From contig CBDFGB010000006.1 in the NCBI GenBank assembly GCA_965246915.1, positions 30,194-94,193 of the forward strand: a DNA stretch of 64,000 nucleotides, in the 5' to 3' direction. The translations under genes and the position numbers were made by a program. Origin of the DNA: CAVRQM01 sp965246915 (GTDB lineage Bacteria; Pseudomonadota; Alphaproteobacteria; Acetobacterales; Acetobacteraceae). Positions within the stretch are counted from its first letter, which is position 1. Every line of letters begins with the position of its first letter. Positions 8,580 to 17,028 of the stretch are shown here, in pieces. A model generated the notes under the pieces. That model made no database searches and was not told the DNA's origin. It saw only the letters and a program-made list of their open reading frames with translations.

Positions 8580-9053
8580 ATGAAAATCCTCGCTTCTACC
8601 GCGGCTCTTGCCGTGGCGATCGGCGCCTCTCCGGCGCATGCGATCGATGCATCGAAGAGCATCGAGATCGCCGCACCACCCGCCAAGGTGTGGACGACGA
8701 TCGGCGACTTCTGCGGTATCGGGCAGTGGCATCCCGCGATCGAGAAATGCGTACTTTCAATGAAGGACGGCAAGCATGTCCGCACACTATCTCTGAAGGG
8801 CGGCGGCACGATCGTCGAGGAGCAACTCGCGCGCGACGACAAGGCCATGCACTACAGCTACAAAATCCTCGAAAGCCCGCTGCCCGTCGCGGACTATACC
8901 TCGAAGATCCAGGTCGTTCCGCACGGTAGCGGCTCCAAGGTCACTTGGTCGGGGAAATTCAAGGCGCACGGCGCCGATGACGCCAAGGCGCTTGGCGTGA
9001 TCGACGGCATCTATGACGGCGGGCTTGCCGCGATCGCCGCGAAAACGAAGTAG
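8580..9053 (+). CDS. Exported SRPBCC-family protein
   Basis: 157 residues with signal peptide MKILASTAALAVAIGASPAHA and a polyketide-cyclase/SRPBCC fold: SIEIAAPPAKVWTTIGDFCG, IGQWHPAIEKC and later SKVTWSGKFKAHG. Such proteins bind hydrophobic ligands; being exported it probably works in the periplasm. The ligand is unknown. AAGGGAAC about ten bases upstream supports the ATG at 8580. It follows bamE by 72 bases and may share its transcript. Confidence 0.8.
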   Translation: MKILASTAALAVAIGASPAHAIDASKSIEIAAPPAKVWTTIGDFCGIGQWHPAIEKCVLSMKDGKHVRTLSLKGGGTIVEEQLARDDKAMHYSYKILESPLPVADYTSKIQVVPHGSGSKVTWSGKFKAHGADDAKALGVIDGIYDGGLAAIAAKTK

Positions 9054-9063
9054 CAGGTGCCTA

Positions 9064-9093
9064 GGCGGCGCGCCGTGTGAGCGGAGCGCCGCC
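9064..9093 (+). terminator. Stem-loop after the SRPBCC gene
   Basis: GGCGGCGC (9064-9071) pairs with GCGCCGCC (9086-9093) across a 14-base loop, eleven bases after the stop codon. No U-run follows, so it is terminator-like rather than a textbook intrinsic terminator. Confidence 0.45.
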
Positions 9094-9270
9094 CATTTGG
9101 CTGTCCTGCAGGGCCAATCGGCGGACCACATGACAGCGCGATGAAGAGCGTTGCTGTTTTGAGGCGTCGTATTGACGTGGACATAACGCAGCTTGTAGCT
9201 ATCTGCGCTGCTTTGGCCCACTTCACATAATTCGATCCGGAGCCCTTGCGCCCCGGGCGGGGAGAATCGC

Positions 9271-10571
9271 ATGGCGTCGATCCGGACGTTACTGACGCGG
9301 AGTCTGTTTGCCGCAACACTGAGTTGTGTGTCGGCGACCACGTTTGCCGCGCCTGTTCCCATCAACGGCGGCGGCGTCGGGATCGGCTATCTCGCGTATC
9401 TCAATGAATTCACCGATCTATTCAAGATAAACTCGACATTCATTTTCGGCAACCGAGCGGTCACGCCACCCGTCACTTATTTCGGATCGGTCGGGTCCAC
9501 CAAGGCGATCAATGCTTTTCTCAATAATGATTACACCCTCCTCAACGGCGGCACGGTCGCGCCGATCGCGAGCTTCGGTCCCGGCACGACGGTCCACTAC
9601 GGCACGACAGAAGTGCTGCTGACCGCGGCTCAGGTCACCAGCTACAACTCCGGCTCGGTCGGCCAGGCCAGCGGCCCGGTGATCCAAATCCCCGCCGAAG
9701 GCATCGCGGTGGCCATCTTGTTCTCGGACAATGGGACGACCACGCTGACGCTGACGGACGGGGACCTTTGCGGGATCTTTTCCGGCAAGCTGACCAACTG
9801 GAGCCAGACCTCGGCCGCGGGCACGCTGCCGGCCAACCCAATAACCGTCATCTATCGTAATGACGGCGCCGGTTCCACCTCGCTGCTGACCCGGCATCTG
9901 GGAGCAGTGTGCACCACTGGTGCCAACGGCAATTCCAACATTGCGTTCGTGGCGACGGATTTCTTCGCCAGCAACTTCGCGACGCTGCCCGCCACCTTTT
10001 TGGCGTGAAGGGCACAACCGGCATGCAGAACCAGATTCTCGTGACGAATTCCGGGATCGGCTATCTCAGTCCTGACTTCACGTCATTGACGCCGAAATCG
10101 GGCAACTACAATCCAAACGTTCGGGCCGCCTCGTTGGTGAACCAGTTTGACGGCAAATCCTATCTCCCGACCCTCTCGGCCATCACCTCGGCGCTGGCCA
10201 CCAGCGTGGCGCCGCCTGGCACCAAGGCGGCCGCGTCCGATCCGACCAACTGGATCCCGACCGTACCCGCGCCGGGCACTGGCTACCCGGTTGTCGGCTT
10301 CAGCAACGTGCTGGTCAGCCAGTGCTACAGAAATGCGACCATCACGACGGGCATCAAAACATTCCTGCAGAATCAGTATAACAACAATTCGGCGTTTCTG
10401 ATGGATATGAACAACGCCGGGATCGTCCAAGTGCCGAATCTGCTGTCGGCCACCTATGTGACCGCCATCAACCGGACATTCCTCAACAACATCTCGGGCT
10501 ATAACCTGAACATTGGCAACCCGAGCGTGTGCAAGAACGGCGGCACGGCCGGTCGCTACGTGGGCCGATGA
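9271..10571 (+). pseudogene. PstS-like exported substrate-binding protein with one frameshift
   Basis: Two open frames make one protein of about 430 residues. The first half (9271-10008) has a signal peptide ending TFA and PstS-like features: SVGSTKAINAFL, LTDGDLCGIFSGKLTNWSQ and VIYRNDGAGSTSLLTRHL. It stops just after a run of five T (9997-10001). The second half continues in the next frame to 10571 with VKGTTGMQNQILVTNSGIGY and LSPDFT, the normal PstS ending region. One extra T restores a single frame. Either a real frameshift mutation or a homopolymer sequencing error. If intact, it would be a periplasmic phosphate- or oxyanion-binding protein; no pst transporter genes are near. Confidence 0.75.
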
Positions 10572-10580
10572 CCCAATGTG

Positions 10581-10613
10581 CGGCCCTGCGGAGCCTCGCG
10601 CGACGCAGGGCCG
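10581..10613 (+). terminator. Stem-loop after the PstS-like gene
   Basis: CGGCCCTGCG (10581-10590) and CGCAGGGCCG (10604-10613) form a perfect 10-bp stem with a 13-base loop, ten bases after the stop. No clear U-tract. Confidence 0.5.
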
Positions 10614-10669
10614 GCATCCGGCCATTGCGTGCAACGCCGCTTCGCGCGCGTCGTTGAAGGAACCGCAAC

Positions 10670-11158
10670 ATGGTTGGAGACTCTGAGATGCGCAGACGCA
10701 CTTTTGTCGCGACAGCGACCTTCGCCGCGGGGCTTTTGGTCGCTGGTGTCGCCATTAACACGCGTGCGACGTTGGCGGCCGACCCGGGCGTGAGCGGTCC
10801 ACCGAGCGGCAAGCTGACCCTGACCGCGACGTCGGCAGCGGTGGGTGTGGGCTATACCTGGGGTGACGGCACGTTGATCTTTCAGGGTGCCACGCACCAT
10901 TTCAGCGTTCAGGGGCTAAGCGTCGCCGCGGTCGGATACTCGAAGATCGTCGGCCATGGGCGCGTCTATAATCTGAAGAAGCTGGCCGACTTCTCCGGCA
11001 ACTACGTCGCCGCCACGGGCGAGGCCACGCTGGTGAACGGTCTTGGGGGGCAAATCCTCAAGAACGCGAACGGCGTCGAAATTCGTATTGACGAGGTGAC
11101 AAAAGGGGCAAAGCTGTCCGGCTCGGCCGACGGCATCAAACTCACGCTCGCCCGCTGA
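10670..11158 (+). CDS. Exported protein of unknown function
   Basis: 162 residues. An Arg-rich start (MRRRTF from residue 7) and a hydrophobic stretch to about residue 35 (TRATLAA) look like a signal peptide. The mature part is Gly/Val-rich beta sequence: YTWGDGTLIFQGATHHFSVQ, VYNLKKLADFSGNYVA, ILKNANGVEIRI. I have seen this GDGTL-F-G / VYNLK-L-DF-G-Y / NGV pattern in other proteobacterial hypothetical proteins but cannot name a function. AAGGAA precedes the ATG at 10670; a second ATG at 10688 with GGAG is also possible. It follows the PstS-like gene and converges on thiL. Confidence 0.65.
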   Translation: MVGDSEMRRRTFVATATFAAGLLVAGVAINTRATLAADPGVSGPPSGKLTLTATSAAVGVGYTWGDGTLIFQGATHHFSVQGLSVAAVGYSKIVGHGRVYNLKKLADFSGNYVAATGEATLVNGLGGQILKNANGVEIRIDEVTKGAKLSGSADGIKLTLAR

Positions 11159-11166
11159 TATCGGAC

Positions 11167-11193
11167 GGGAGCCGGCCGCCCATACCGGCTCCC
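11167..11193. terminator. Stem-loop between convergent genes
   Basis: GGGAGCCGG (11167-11175) pairs with CCGGCTCCC (11185-11193), loop nine bases. It sits between the stop of the exported protein and the stop of thiL, so it could serve both strands. No U-run on either side. Confidence 0.5.
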
Positions 11194-11200
11194 ATTCTCC

Positions 11201-12166
11201 TCAACGCCTGAGATGATCCCAGCCGCTCCGAGCCAAGGACATCTGAGAACCATCCGCCCTGACGACGACGACACGCGGCGCGCCAGGCGTGAACCGCCCG
11301 ATCCGCGTAACGGGAACGCCCGTTGACGTTATGGCGTCGGCCAATACCGCCTCGCTTGCGCGCGGCACGGAGAATGCGAGTTCGTAATCGTCGCCTCCGC
11401 TCAGGCAGAGATCCAAGCGACCCGCCTCTCGCGCAGCCGCCGACAGCGGCACAAGATCGGCCTCGATCACCGCGCCGACGCCGCTCGCGCGGCACAGATG
11501 CGCCACGTCCTGAACGAGACCGTCTGAAATATCCATCGCGGCCGAGGCGATTCCGACCAACGCGCGGCCCAAATCGATGCGCGGCCGCGGCACGCGATAG
11601 CGATCGGCCAGGAAGCCGGTCGTGTCCGCGATCTCACCGCGGACCGCGAGCAAGCCGAGCGCCGCGTCGCCGATCGTCCCGCTGACATACAGGCCGTCGC
11701 CCGGCCCGGCACCTGATCTAAGGAGCAATCGACCGCGCTCGACCAAGCCAAGAATCGTCAGCGACAGGCTGAGCGGACCCGATGTGGATGTCGTATCGCC
11801 GCCGAGCAGGAACAGACCGAAGGCGGCCTGATCGGCGGCCAAGCCTGCCGCGAAGTCCGCAAACCAAGCATCGGATGTGCCCTGGGGAACGGCAACCGTG
11901 GTGAGATAGGCCAAAGGCTGCGCGCCCATCGCGGCCAGGTCGGATAGATTGGTACGCAGGAGCTTGCATGCGATCAAGTCTGGGCGATCGTCGGGCAGGA
12001 AGTGGACGCCGGCCACCAGCGCGTCGGCCGCGATTACCAAAGATCGGCCGGGCGGCACATCGACCACCGCGGCGTCATCGAGCAGACCGAGGGCCCCACG
12101 CCCGGCCAGCGGTCGAAGGTAGCGGGCGATCATGGTGAACTCGGCCGGCAGGTCGTCGTCGGTCAC
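11201..12166 (-). CDS. thiL: Thiamine-monophosphate kinase
   Basis: 321 residues. It phosphorylates thiamine monophosphate to thiamine diphosphate. The PurM-like fold is recognisable: GLLDDAAVVDVP, VIAADALVAGVHFLPDD, KLLRTNLSDLAAMGAQPLAY, FLLGGDTTS, AAMDISDGLVQDVAHLC and LSGGDDYELAF. One small deviation: metal-binding positions read LLDDAAV where most have IGDDAAV. GTG at 12166 overlaps the nusB stop (GTGA). It is the last gene of the glyA-to-thiL run; nusB-thiL adjacency is common. Confidence 0.95.
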   Translation of the reverse strand: MTDDDLPAEFTMIARYLRPLAGRGALGLLDDAAVVDVPPGRSLVIAADALVAGVHFLPDDRPDLIACKLLRTNLSDLAAMGAQPLAYLTTVAVPQGTSDAWFADFAAGLAADQAAFGLFLLGGDTTSTSGPLSLSLTILGLVERGRLLLRSGAGPGDGLYVSGTIGDAALGLLAVRGEIADTTGFLADRYRVPRPRIDLGRALVGIASAAMDISDGLVQDVAHLCRASGVGAVIEADLVPLSAAAREAGRLDLCLSGGDDYELAFSVPRASEAVLADAITSTGVPVTRIGRFTPGAPRVVVVRADGSQMSLARSGWDHLRR

Positions 12167-12648
12167 GACGTCGCGCTGAAATCCTGCGGGCGCAGCCGCC
12201 GCGCGGCGGTGTCCAGCACCCCATTTGCCATCCGCGGCTCGTCGCCGGCGAAGAAGCCGTGCGCCACGTCCATGTATTCGTTGATGACGACCCGCCCGGG
12301 CGGCCCGTCCGGCATCGCCAGTTCGGCCGAGCCGGCCCGCAGCAGCGCGCGCAGCACGGGGTCCAAGCGCGCCAATGGCCAGTCGGCCGGCAGAAGGTCG
12401 GCCAACATCGCATCGATCATGTCCTGCTGGAGTGTGGCACTCCGAACGATGCGTGAGAACAGCGGCACGTTGGCGTCCGGCGTGCGGCCCTCGTCCTCCT
12501 CCTGTCCCGGTAGAACGCCGAGTCGGTGGCGGACGAACTCGTCGATCACCGTCTCCGGACTCGTCTGCGTCTGTTCGCTCTGGAACAGCGCCTGCACAGC
12601 CGCCATACGGGCGGCGGTGCGCGGTCGCGGCTTCTGGTCGGTCATCAT
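12163..12648 (-). CDS. nusB: Transcription antitermination factor NusB
   Basis: 161 residues of the all-helical NusB fold: RTAARMAAVQALFQSEQ at the N-terminus (the Arg-rich RNA-binding edge) and PGRVVINEYMDVAHGFF with a late NGVLD near the end. It binds boxA RNA with NusE for rRNA antitermination. ATG at 12648 overlaps the ribH stop by four bases. ribH-nusB adjacency is conserved across proteobacteria. Confidence 0.95.
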   Translation of the reverse strand: MMTDQKPRPRTAARMAAVQALFQSEQTQTSPETVIDEFVRHRLGVLPGQEEDEGRTPDANVPLFSRIVRSATLQQDMIDAMLADLLPADWPLARLDPVLRALLRAGSAELAMPDGPPGRVVINEYMDVAHGFFAGDEPRMANGVLDTAARRLRPQDFSATS

Positions 12649-13127
12649 CCCTCGCCGGCCAGCCAGCGCGCCGCGCGCACCTGGATGAGCGCCGCCGCCG
12701 CCGCTTCGGCCCCCTTGTTGTGTCCGTCCGGTCCTGAACGTTCGACCGCCTGCGCCAGCGTCGCCACGGTCAGCAGCCCATTGCCGAGGCAGAGAGCGTG
12801 GTCCAGCACCACCCGCGTCAGCCCCGCCATGGCCTCGCGGCAGACGAACTCATAGTGATCTGTTTGCCCCTTGACCACGCAACCCAAGGTCACGAAGGCG
12901 TCGAACCGCCGCGCATGCAACGCCAGCCGGACCGCGCCAGCCAATTCCAGGGCGCCGGCAACGTCCAGGACGTCGAAGGTCGCGCCCGCGTCACTCAGGA
13001 TTCGCGCCGCGCCGTCTCGCAGCCCGTTCACAACCGCCGTGTAGTAAGGCGCGCGAACCACAAGCACGCGCGGCGGCGGCCCGGGGACTGCGGGCGCGGC
13101 CGGCAACGCGGCATCGACCGTGCTCAA
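12645..13127 (-). CDS. ribH: 6,7-dimethyl-8-ribityllumazine synthase
   Basis: 160 residues. It joins the ribBX product with the ribityl pyrimidine to give lumazine. DVLDVAGALELAGAV, FVTLGCVVKGQTDHYEFVC (with the catalytic-region His) and GNGLLTVATLAQAVERSG are family motifs. The codon that overlaps the ribBX stop at 13127 is TTG, so translation probably starts on a rare TTG coupled to the upstream gene. The Ala/Pro-rich first 18 residues precede the first strand. Confidence 0.93.
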   Translation of the reverse strand: MSTVDAALPAAPAVPGPPPRVLVVRAPYYTAVVNGLRDGAARILSDAGATFDVLDVAGALELAGAVRLALHARRFDAFVTLGCVVKGQTDHYEFVCREAMAGLTRVVLDHALCLGNGLLTVATLAQAVERSGPDGHNKGAEAAAAALIQVRAARWLAGEG

Positions 13128-14245
13128 ACGTCGGGACCGATGTGTCGCTGCTCGACCACCGACAGGCCGTAACCTTCCAGGCCGACGATCGTCCGGTGGG
13201 TGTTGGACAGCAGCACCATCTCCCGCACGCCGAGGTCCAGAAGGATCTGGGCACCGATGCCGTAGTCGCGCAATTCGCTGACGGGCCGCTCGGCTCCTGT
13301 CAACGCCCGCACACGGTCGGACAGCCGAGTGGGCCGCATCTCGCGCAGCAGCACGACCACGCCGCGCCGCTCGGCGGCGATCATCGCCATCGCGTCGTGG
13401 AGCGTCACCCCGCCATGGCCGCCCACGACGTCATCGAGCAGATCCACTGCATGCATCCGTACTGGCACCGGGCCGGGCGCCGCAATGTCGCCGCGCACCA
13501 TGACCAAATGTTCAGTGTACTCAACGGTGTTGGCATAGACGATAAGCCGCCACTCGCCGCCGATATCGTGATGCAGCATGCCGTCCTGCACGCGACGCAC
13601 AAGCTTCTCGGTCCGGCGGCGATAGGCGATCAGGTCGGAGATGGTCCCGAGCTTCAGCCCGTGATGTTGCGCGAACGAGACCAAGTCCGGCAGGCGCGCC
13701 ATGGTCCCGTCATCGTTCATAATCTCGCAGATCACGGCTGACGGGTTCAGGCCGGCCAGTCGCGAAATGTCGACCGCCGCCTCGGTATGGCCGGCGCGGA
13801 TCAACGAGCCGCCTTCGCGGGCCATCAGCGGGAAGACGTGTCCGGGCGTGACGATGTCAGCCCGCGTGGCCTCCGGATTGATCGCCACGGCCACGGTGCG
13901 GGCCCGGTCATGCGCGGAAATGCCGGTCTCGACTCCCGTCGCGGCCTCGATCGATACGGTGAATGCGGTCTGGTGCCGGGTGCCGTTGGATTGACTCATG
14001 AGCGGCAGGCCGAGTTGCTCGATGCGATGCCGGGTCATCGCCAGACACACCAGACCGCGCGCGTGCCGCACCATGAAATTCACGGCGTCGGGTGTCGCGA
14101 ACTGGGCCGGAACGATCAGATCGCCCTCGTTCTCGCGGTCCTCGTTATCGACCAGAATGAACATGCGCCCGTTGCGCGCCTCCTCGATCAGCTCCTCGGT
14201 AGAGGTGAGGTATTCGGCGAGCGAGCGGGTCAGCACGTCGTCCAT
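13124..14245 (-). CDS. ribB: 3,4-dihydroxy-2-butanone 4-phosphate synthase with degenerate RibA domain (RibBX type)
   Basis: 373 residues. The N-terminal half is an intact RibB: GRMFILVDNEDRENEGDLIV, TRHQTAFTVSIEA, GHVFPLMAREGG and RAGHTEAAVDISRLAG. It makes the four-carbon riboflavin precursor from ribulose 5-phosphate. The C-terminal half aligns with GTP cyclohydrolase II but the zinc site is gone: where active RibA has GxxxCDCG it reads LLDDVVGGHGG, and no Cys remains there. It is therefore best called RibBX-type, with a separate RibA expected elsewhere. It sits one base after ribE and overlaps ribH by four. Confidence 0.9.
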   Translation of the reverse strand: MDDVLTRSLAEYLTSTEELIEEARNGRMFILVDNEDRENEGDLIVPAQFATPDAVNFMVRHARGLVCLAMTRHRIEQLGLPLMSQSNGTRHQTAFTVSIEAATGVETGISAHDRARTVAVAINPEATRADIVTPGHVFPLMAREGGSLIRAGHTEAAVDISRLAGLNPSAVICEIMNDDGTMARLPDLVSFAQHHGLKLGTISDLIAYRRRTEKLVRRVQDGMLHHDIGGEWRLIVYANTVEYTEHLVMVRGDIAAPGPVPVRMHAVDLLDDVVGGHGGVTLHDAMAMIAAERRGVVVLLREMRPTRLSDRVRALTGAERPVSELRDYGIGAQILLDLGVREMVLLSNTHRTIVGLEGYGLSVVEQRHIGPDV

Positions 14246-14246
14246 A

Positions 14247-14846
14247 TCACCGATACTCCTGCAGACGGGCGACGTAGCGCGCCACCGTGTCGATTTCGAG
14301 GTTGACGCGACCGCCCGGCCGTAGCGTCGAGAACGCCGTGACCTCAGCGGTGTGGGGGATGATGTTCACGCCAAATGAAGCGCCGTCGACCTCATTGACG
14401 GTCAGCGACACGCCGTCCAACGCCACGCTGCCCTTCGGAGCAATATAGCGCGCCAGATGGTCAGGTGCCACGAACGTCCAGCGGACCGAGCCATGGTCGG
14501 GACTGGCCGACGCAACCGCGGCCACGCCGTCGACATGGCCAGCGACGATGTGGCCGCCGAGTTCGTCGCCAACCCGCAGGGGCCGCTCCAGATTGACGCG
14601 GGTGCCGGTCCGCCACGATCCCAGCGTGGTCTTCGACAGCGTCTCCGCCGAGGCGTCGACGGCGAACCAGTCCGCACCGAGTTCGATCGCTGTCAGACAA
14701 CAACCGGAACAGGCGATCGACGCGCCCACGGGTATGGCGGCCGTGTCGGGCCAATCCGCGCCGATAACCAGGCGCATGTCGCTCCCGGCACCTAGCGGAG
14801 TGATCTCCCGCACCGTCCCCAAGGCGGTGATGATACCGGTGAACAT
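14247..14846 (-). CDS. ribE: Riboflavin synthase alpha chain
   Basis: 199 residues, two lumazine-binding barrels. MFTGIITALGTV opens barrel 1 with ACSGCCLTAIEL; barrel 2 has GGHIVAGHVDGVA and SVALDGVSLTVNEVDG, with a C-terminal trimerisation helix. It dismutates two lumazines into riboflavin. The ATG overlaps the ribD stop (TGATG). Normal length. Confidence 0.95.
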   Translation of the reverse strand: MFTGIITALGTVREITPLGAGSDMRLVIGADWPDTAAIPVGASIACSGCCLTAIELGADWFAVDASAETLSKTTLGSWRTGTRVNLERPLRVGDELGGHIVAGHVDGVAAVASASPDHGSVRWTFVAPDHLARYIAPKGSVALDGVSLTVNEVDGASFGVNIIPHTAEVTAFSTLRPGGRVNLEIDTVARYVARLQEYR

Positions 14847-15949
14847 CAGGCCGCCCGGCGCAACTCGGTCAACATATCGTCGCCCACCGGTTGCGCGTCC
14901 CGGCGCACGAAGCGGGGCATGCGCTCCAGATCGTCTACCCCGAACGCCTGTGCCGCCGCCAGCCCGTCGCCACCCATCACGCCCGGCGCATGGAACCAGG
15001 CGATGCGGTCGACCAGATCGGCGCGCAGCAACGCCGCCGCCAGGCGTGACCCGCCCTCGACCAGAACGCTGGTCAGGCCGCGCCGCGCCAGAACGCCGAG
15101 CGCCGCGTCGAGATCGACCCCGACCGCGTCACGACCCGGGCCGACCGGAAGAACCGCGACGCCCATCGCCGCCAGTCCCAAGGCGTCGGCGTCGGGCCGC
15201 GCGAGGACCCATGTCGGCGTCTGTGCGGCCGTCGTGACCAATTTCGCGGACAGCGGGGTACGCAGCCGCGCGTCGGCGACCACCCGCACCGGCGAGGTCG
15301 CGCGAAACCCGTCGAGGCGACAGGTCAGGTCCGGATCGTCGGCCAGCACGGTGCCCACGCCCACCATTACGGCATCGTGCCGTCCGCGCAGGCCGTGCGC
15401 GACCCGTCGCGCTGGCTCACCCGTGATCCAGCGGCTCGCCCCCGTCGCGGTGGCGATCCGGCCATCCAGCGTGCTCGCGAGTTTCAGGGTCACGATCGGC
15501 CGGCCGCGCTGGATCCGTGAGAAAAAGCCGGCGGTCAGTTCGCGCGCCGTATCGACCAACAGGCCCTCGTCCACGACGATGCCAGCTTCGCGCAGACGGG
15601 CCAGCCCGGCGCCGTTCACCCGCGCGTCGCAATCGCGCAGGGCGACCACCACGCGCGCCACGCCGGCCGCGATCAACGCGTCGGTACAGGGCGGTGTGCC
15701 GGCATGATGACAGCATGGCTCCAGCGTGACGTAGACGGTCGCGCCCCGAGCCGCCTCGCCCGCCATGGCAAGCGCTTGCGACTCCGCGTGCGGCCGGCCG
15801 CCGGGCGCGGTCACCGCGCGACCCACAACGCGGCCGTCGCGGACCACCACGCAACCGACCGACGGGTTGGGCCAGCTCGATCCGAGTCCGCGCCGTGCCA
15901 GCGCCAAAGCCGAGCGCATATGTGACTGATCGTCCATCCTACCGCTCAT
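14846..15949 (-). CDS. ribD: Bifunctional riboflavin deaminase/reductase
   Basis: 367 residues. N-terminal deaminase: PNPSVGCVVV, GGRPHAESQAL (zinc His and Glu) and TLEPCCHHAGTPPC (zinc Cys pair). C-terminal reductase: VTLKLASTLDGRIAT, GVGTVLADDPDLTCR and VLVEGGSRLAAALL. It carries out the second and third steps of riboflavin synthesis. ATG at 15949 overlaps the nrdR stop (ATGA); Met5 and Met11 are alternatives. nrdR-ribD coupling is typical. Confidence 0.95.
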   Translation of the reverse strand: MSGRMDDQSHMRSALALARRGLGSSWPNPSVGCVVVRDGRVVGRAVTAPGGRPHAESQALAMAGEAARGATVYVTLEPCCHHAGTPPCTDALIAAGVARVVVALRDCDARVNGAGLARLREAGIVVDEGLLVDTARELTAGFFSRIQRGRPIVTLKLASTLDGRIATATGASRWITGEPARRVAHGLRGRHDAVMVGVGTVLADDPDLTCRLDGFRATSPVRVVADARLRTPLSAKLVTTAAQTPTWVLARPDADALGLAAMGVAVLPVGPGRDAVGVDLDAALGVLARRGLTSVLVEGGSRLAAALLRADLVDRIAWFHAPGVMGGDGLAAAQAFGVDDLERMPRFVRRDAQPVGDDMLTELRRAA

Positions 15950-16401
15950 GTGGGCTCGCCGAGTTCTCCGAGGAAGGCCTCGAAATCCTTGGCCTCCCGG
16001 AAGTTCCGATAGACCGAGGCGAACCGCACGTAGGCGACGGAGTCGACTTCCTTCAGGGTTTCCATCACCAGCTCGCCGATCTGCTTGCTTGCCACGTCGC
16101 CGTCCCCGGTGGCCTCCAGCTGACGGACGATCCCGTTGACGATGCGCTCCTGCCGCTCGTCGGACACGGGACGCTTGCGCAGCGCGATACGTACCGAACG
16201 AGCCAGCTTGTCGCGGTCGAACGCGACCCGGCGGCCATCCGACTTGACCACCGTCAGGTCGCGGAGCTGGACCCGCTCGACGGTCGTAAACCGCTGGCCG
16301 CAATTGGTGCAGGACCGCCGCCGCCGGATCGCCGACCCGTCGTCGGCGGGCCGGGAGTCTTTGACCTGCGTATCGTCATGGCCACAGAATGGGCAGCGCA
16401 T
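15946..16401 (-). CDS. nrdR: Transcriptional repressor NrdR
   Basis: 151 residues. The zinc ribbon MRCPFCGHDDTQVKDSRPAD ... CTNCGQRFTTVE is complete with four cysteines, followed by an ATP-cone domain (VVKSDGRRVAFDRDKLARSV). It represses ribonucleotide reductase genes in response to nucleotide level. The start at 16401 is fixed by the invariant MRCPFC; upstream in-frame codons are non-homologous. In most relatives glyA is directly upstream; here two small genes intervene. Confidence 0.97.
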   Translation of the reverse strand: MRCPFCGHDDTQVKDSRPADDGSAIRRRRSCTNCGQRFTTVERVQLRDLTVVKSDGRRVAFDRDKLARSVRIALRKRPVSDERQERIVNGIVRQLEATGDGDVASKQIGELVMETLKEVDSVAYVRFASVYRNFREAKDFEAFLGELGEPT

Positions 16402-16406
16402 CGTTC

Positions 16407-16772
16407 CTATTCGCCAGCCTTCGCGTGCGGGCCTGGCCGTCGCCCTGTCCCGGCGTTCGACACCGTGAACGCGAGCGTCCCGAACCGTCCAGCCATCAGC
16501 CCTGGCACCGACAAATCGGCGTCCAAATCCTCCCAATGGAGACCGTAGCCGGTCCCCAACACCTCGACGCGGGCAAGCTGGTCCGCCCTTGCCCCCTGAA
16601 GGCCCTGCGCCTTGCGCGCCGGGATTGCGAACGTGCGGCCGTTCGTCAATTCAACGATCACTCGCCCGGTGGCCACGTCGTAGCGGGAAGCCGCCGCGCG
16701 CGGCTCGCTCGCTTTGAGGTCCTCACCTCGCGCGAGGGCAGCTTCCAGGTCCGCATCGCTCGGTTCAGCCAT
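16407..16772 (-). CDS. DUF2442-family protein (putative partner of the DUF4160 protein)
   Basis: 121 residues. The DUF2442 core is visible: SRYDVATGRVIVELTNGRTF, IPARKAQGLQGA and GLHWEDLDADLSVPGLM. The N-terminal 40 residues are acidic/Ala-rich and the tail is short and basic. DUF2442 genes are very often paired with DUF4160 genes, an arrangement that resembles a toxin-antitoxin operon; the biochemical role is unproven. Met at 16772 is favoured over 16781 because GGA lies seven bases before it. It overlaps the DUF4160 gene by eight bases and ends five bases before nrdR. Confidence 0.8.
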   Translation of the reverse strand: MAEPSDADLEAALARGEDLKASEPRAAASRYDVATGRVIVELTNGRTFAIPARKAQGLQGARADQLARVEVLGTGYGLHWEDLDADLSVPGLMAGRFGTLAFTVSNAGTGRRPGPHAKAGE

Positions 16773-17028
16773 GAAACTCATTCCATGTCACAAGCAGATC
16801 AGCCCGTCGGCGGTCCACACGCCGCGATGCACGCCGCGGTTCGCCCCGGCTCAGTCCGCGGGCCCAGACCAGCCCGAGATCGTTCAGGTTGATCTTGGCC
16901 TCGCCATCGCCCAGGACGTGAACATGAGCCGACATATGGTCATCGACGAAGATCGCGACGCGAAAACCGTCCTCGCGCCAGACGGTCGGCAGGTCTAACC
17001 CCGTCCGTAAATCGGAAACCGGGCGCAC
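16765..17028 (-). CDS. DUF4160-family protein
   Basis: 87 residues with the DUF4160 pattern LPTVWREDGFRVAIFVDDHM followed by SAHVHVLGDGEAKINLND and a basic helix. Most relatives begin near the LPTV. The only standard start is GTG at 17028, which lies 34 bases inside the glyA 3' end, so the first 12 residues are extra or translation is coupled to glyA. The pair with DUF2442 looks like a two-gene module inserted between glyA and nrdR. Confidence 0.75.
   Translation of the reverse strand: MRPVSDLRTGLDLPTVWREDGFRVAIFVDDHMSAHVHVLGDGEAKINLNDLGLVWARGLSRGEPRRASRRVDRRRADLLVTWNEFHG

Noticed and set aside
9172..9201. TTGACG with TAGCTA as a promoter for the PstS-like gene
   Set aside because: The -10 match is too weak to annotate.
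14246..16000. FMN riboswitch ahead of the riboflavin genes
   Set aside because: The rib genes overlap or abut each other, leaving no leader, and I saw no FMN-aptamer motifs.
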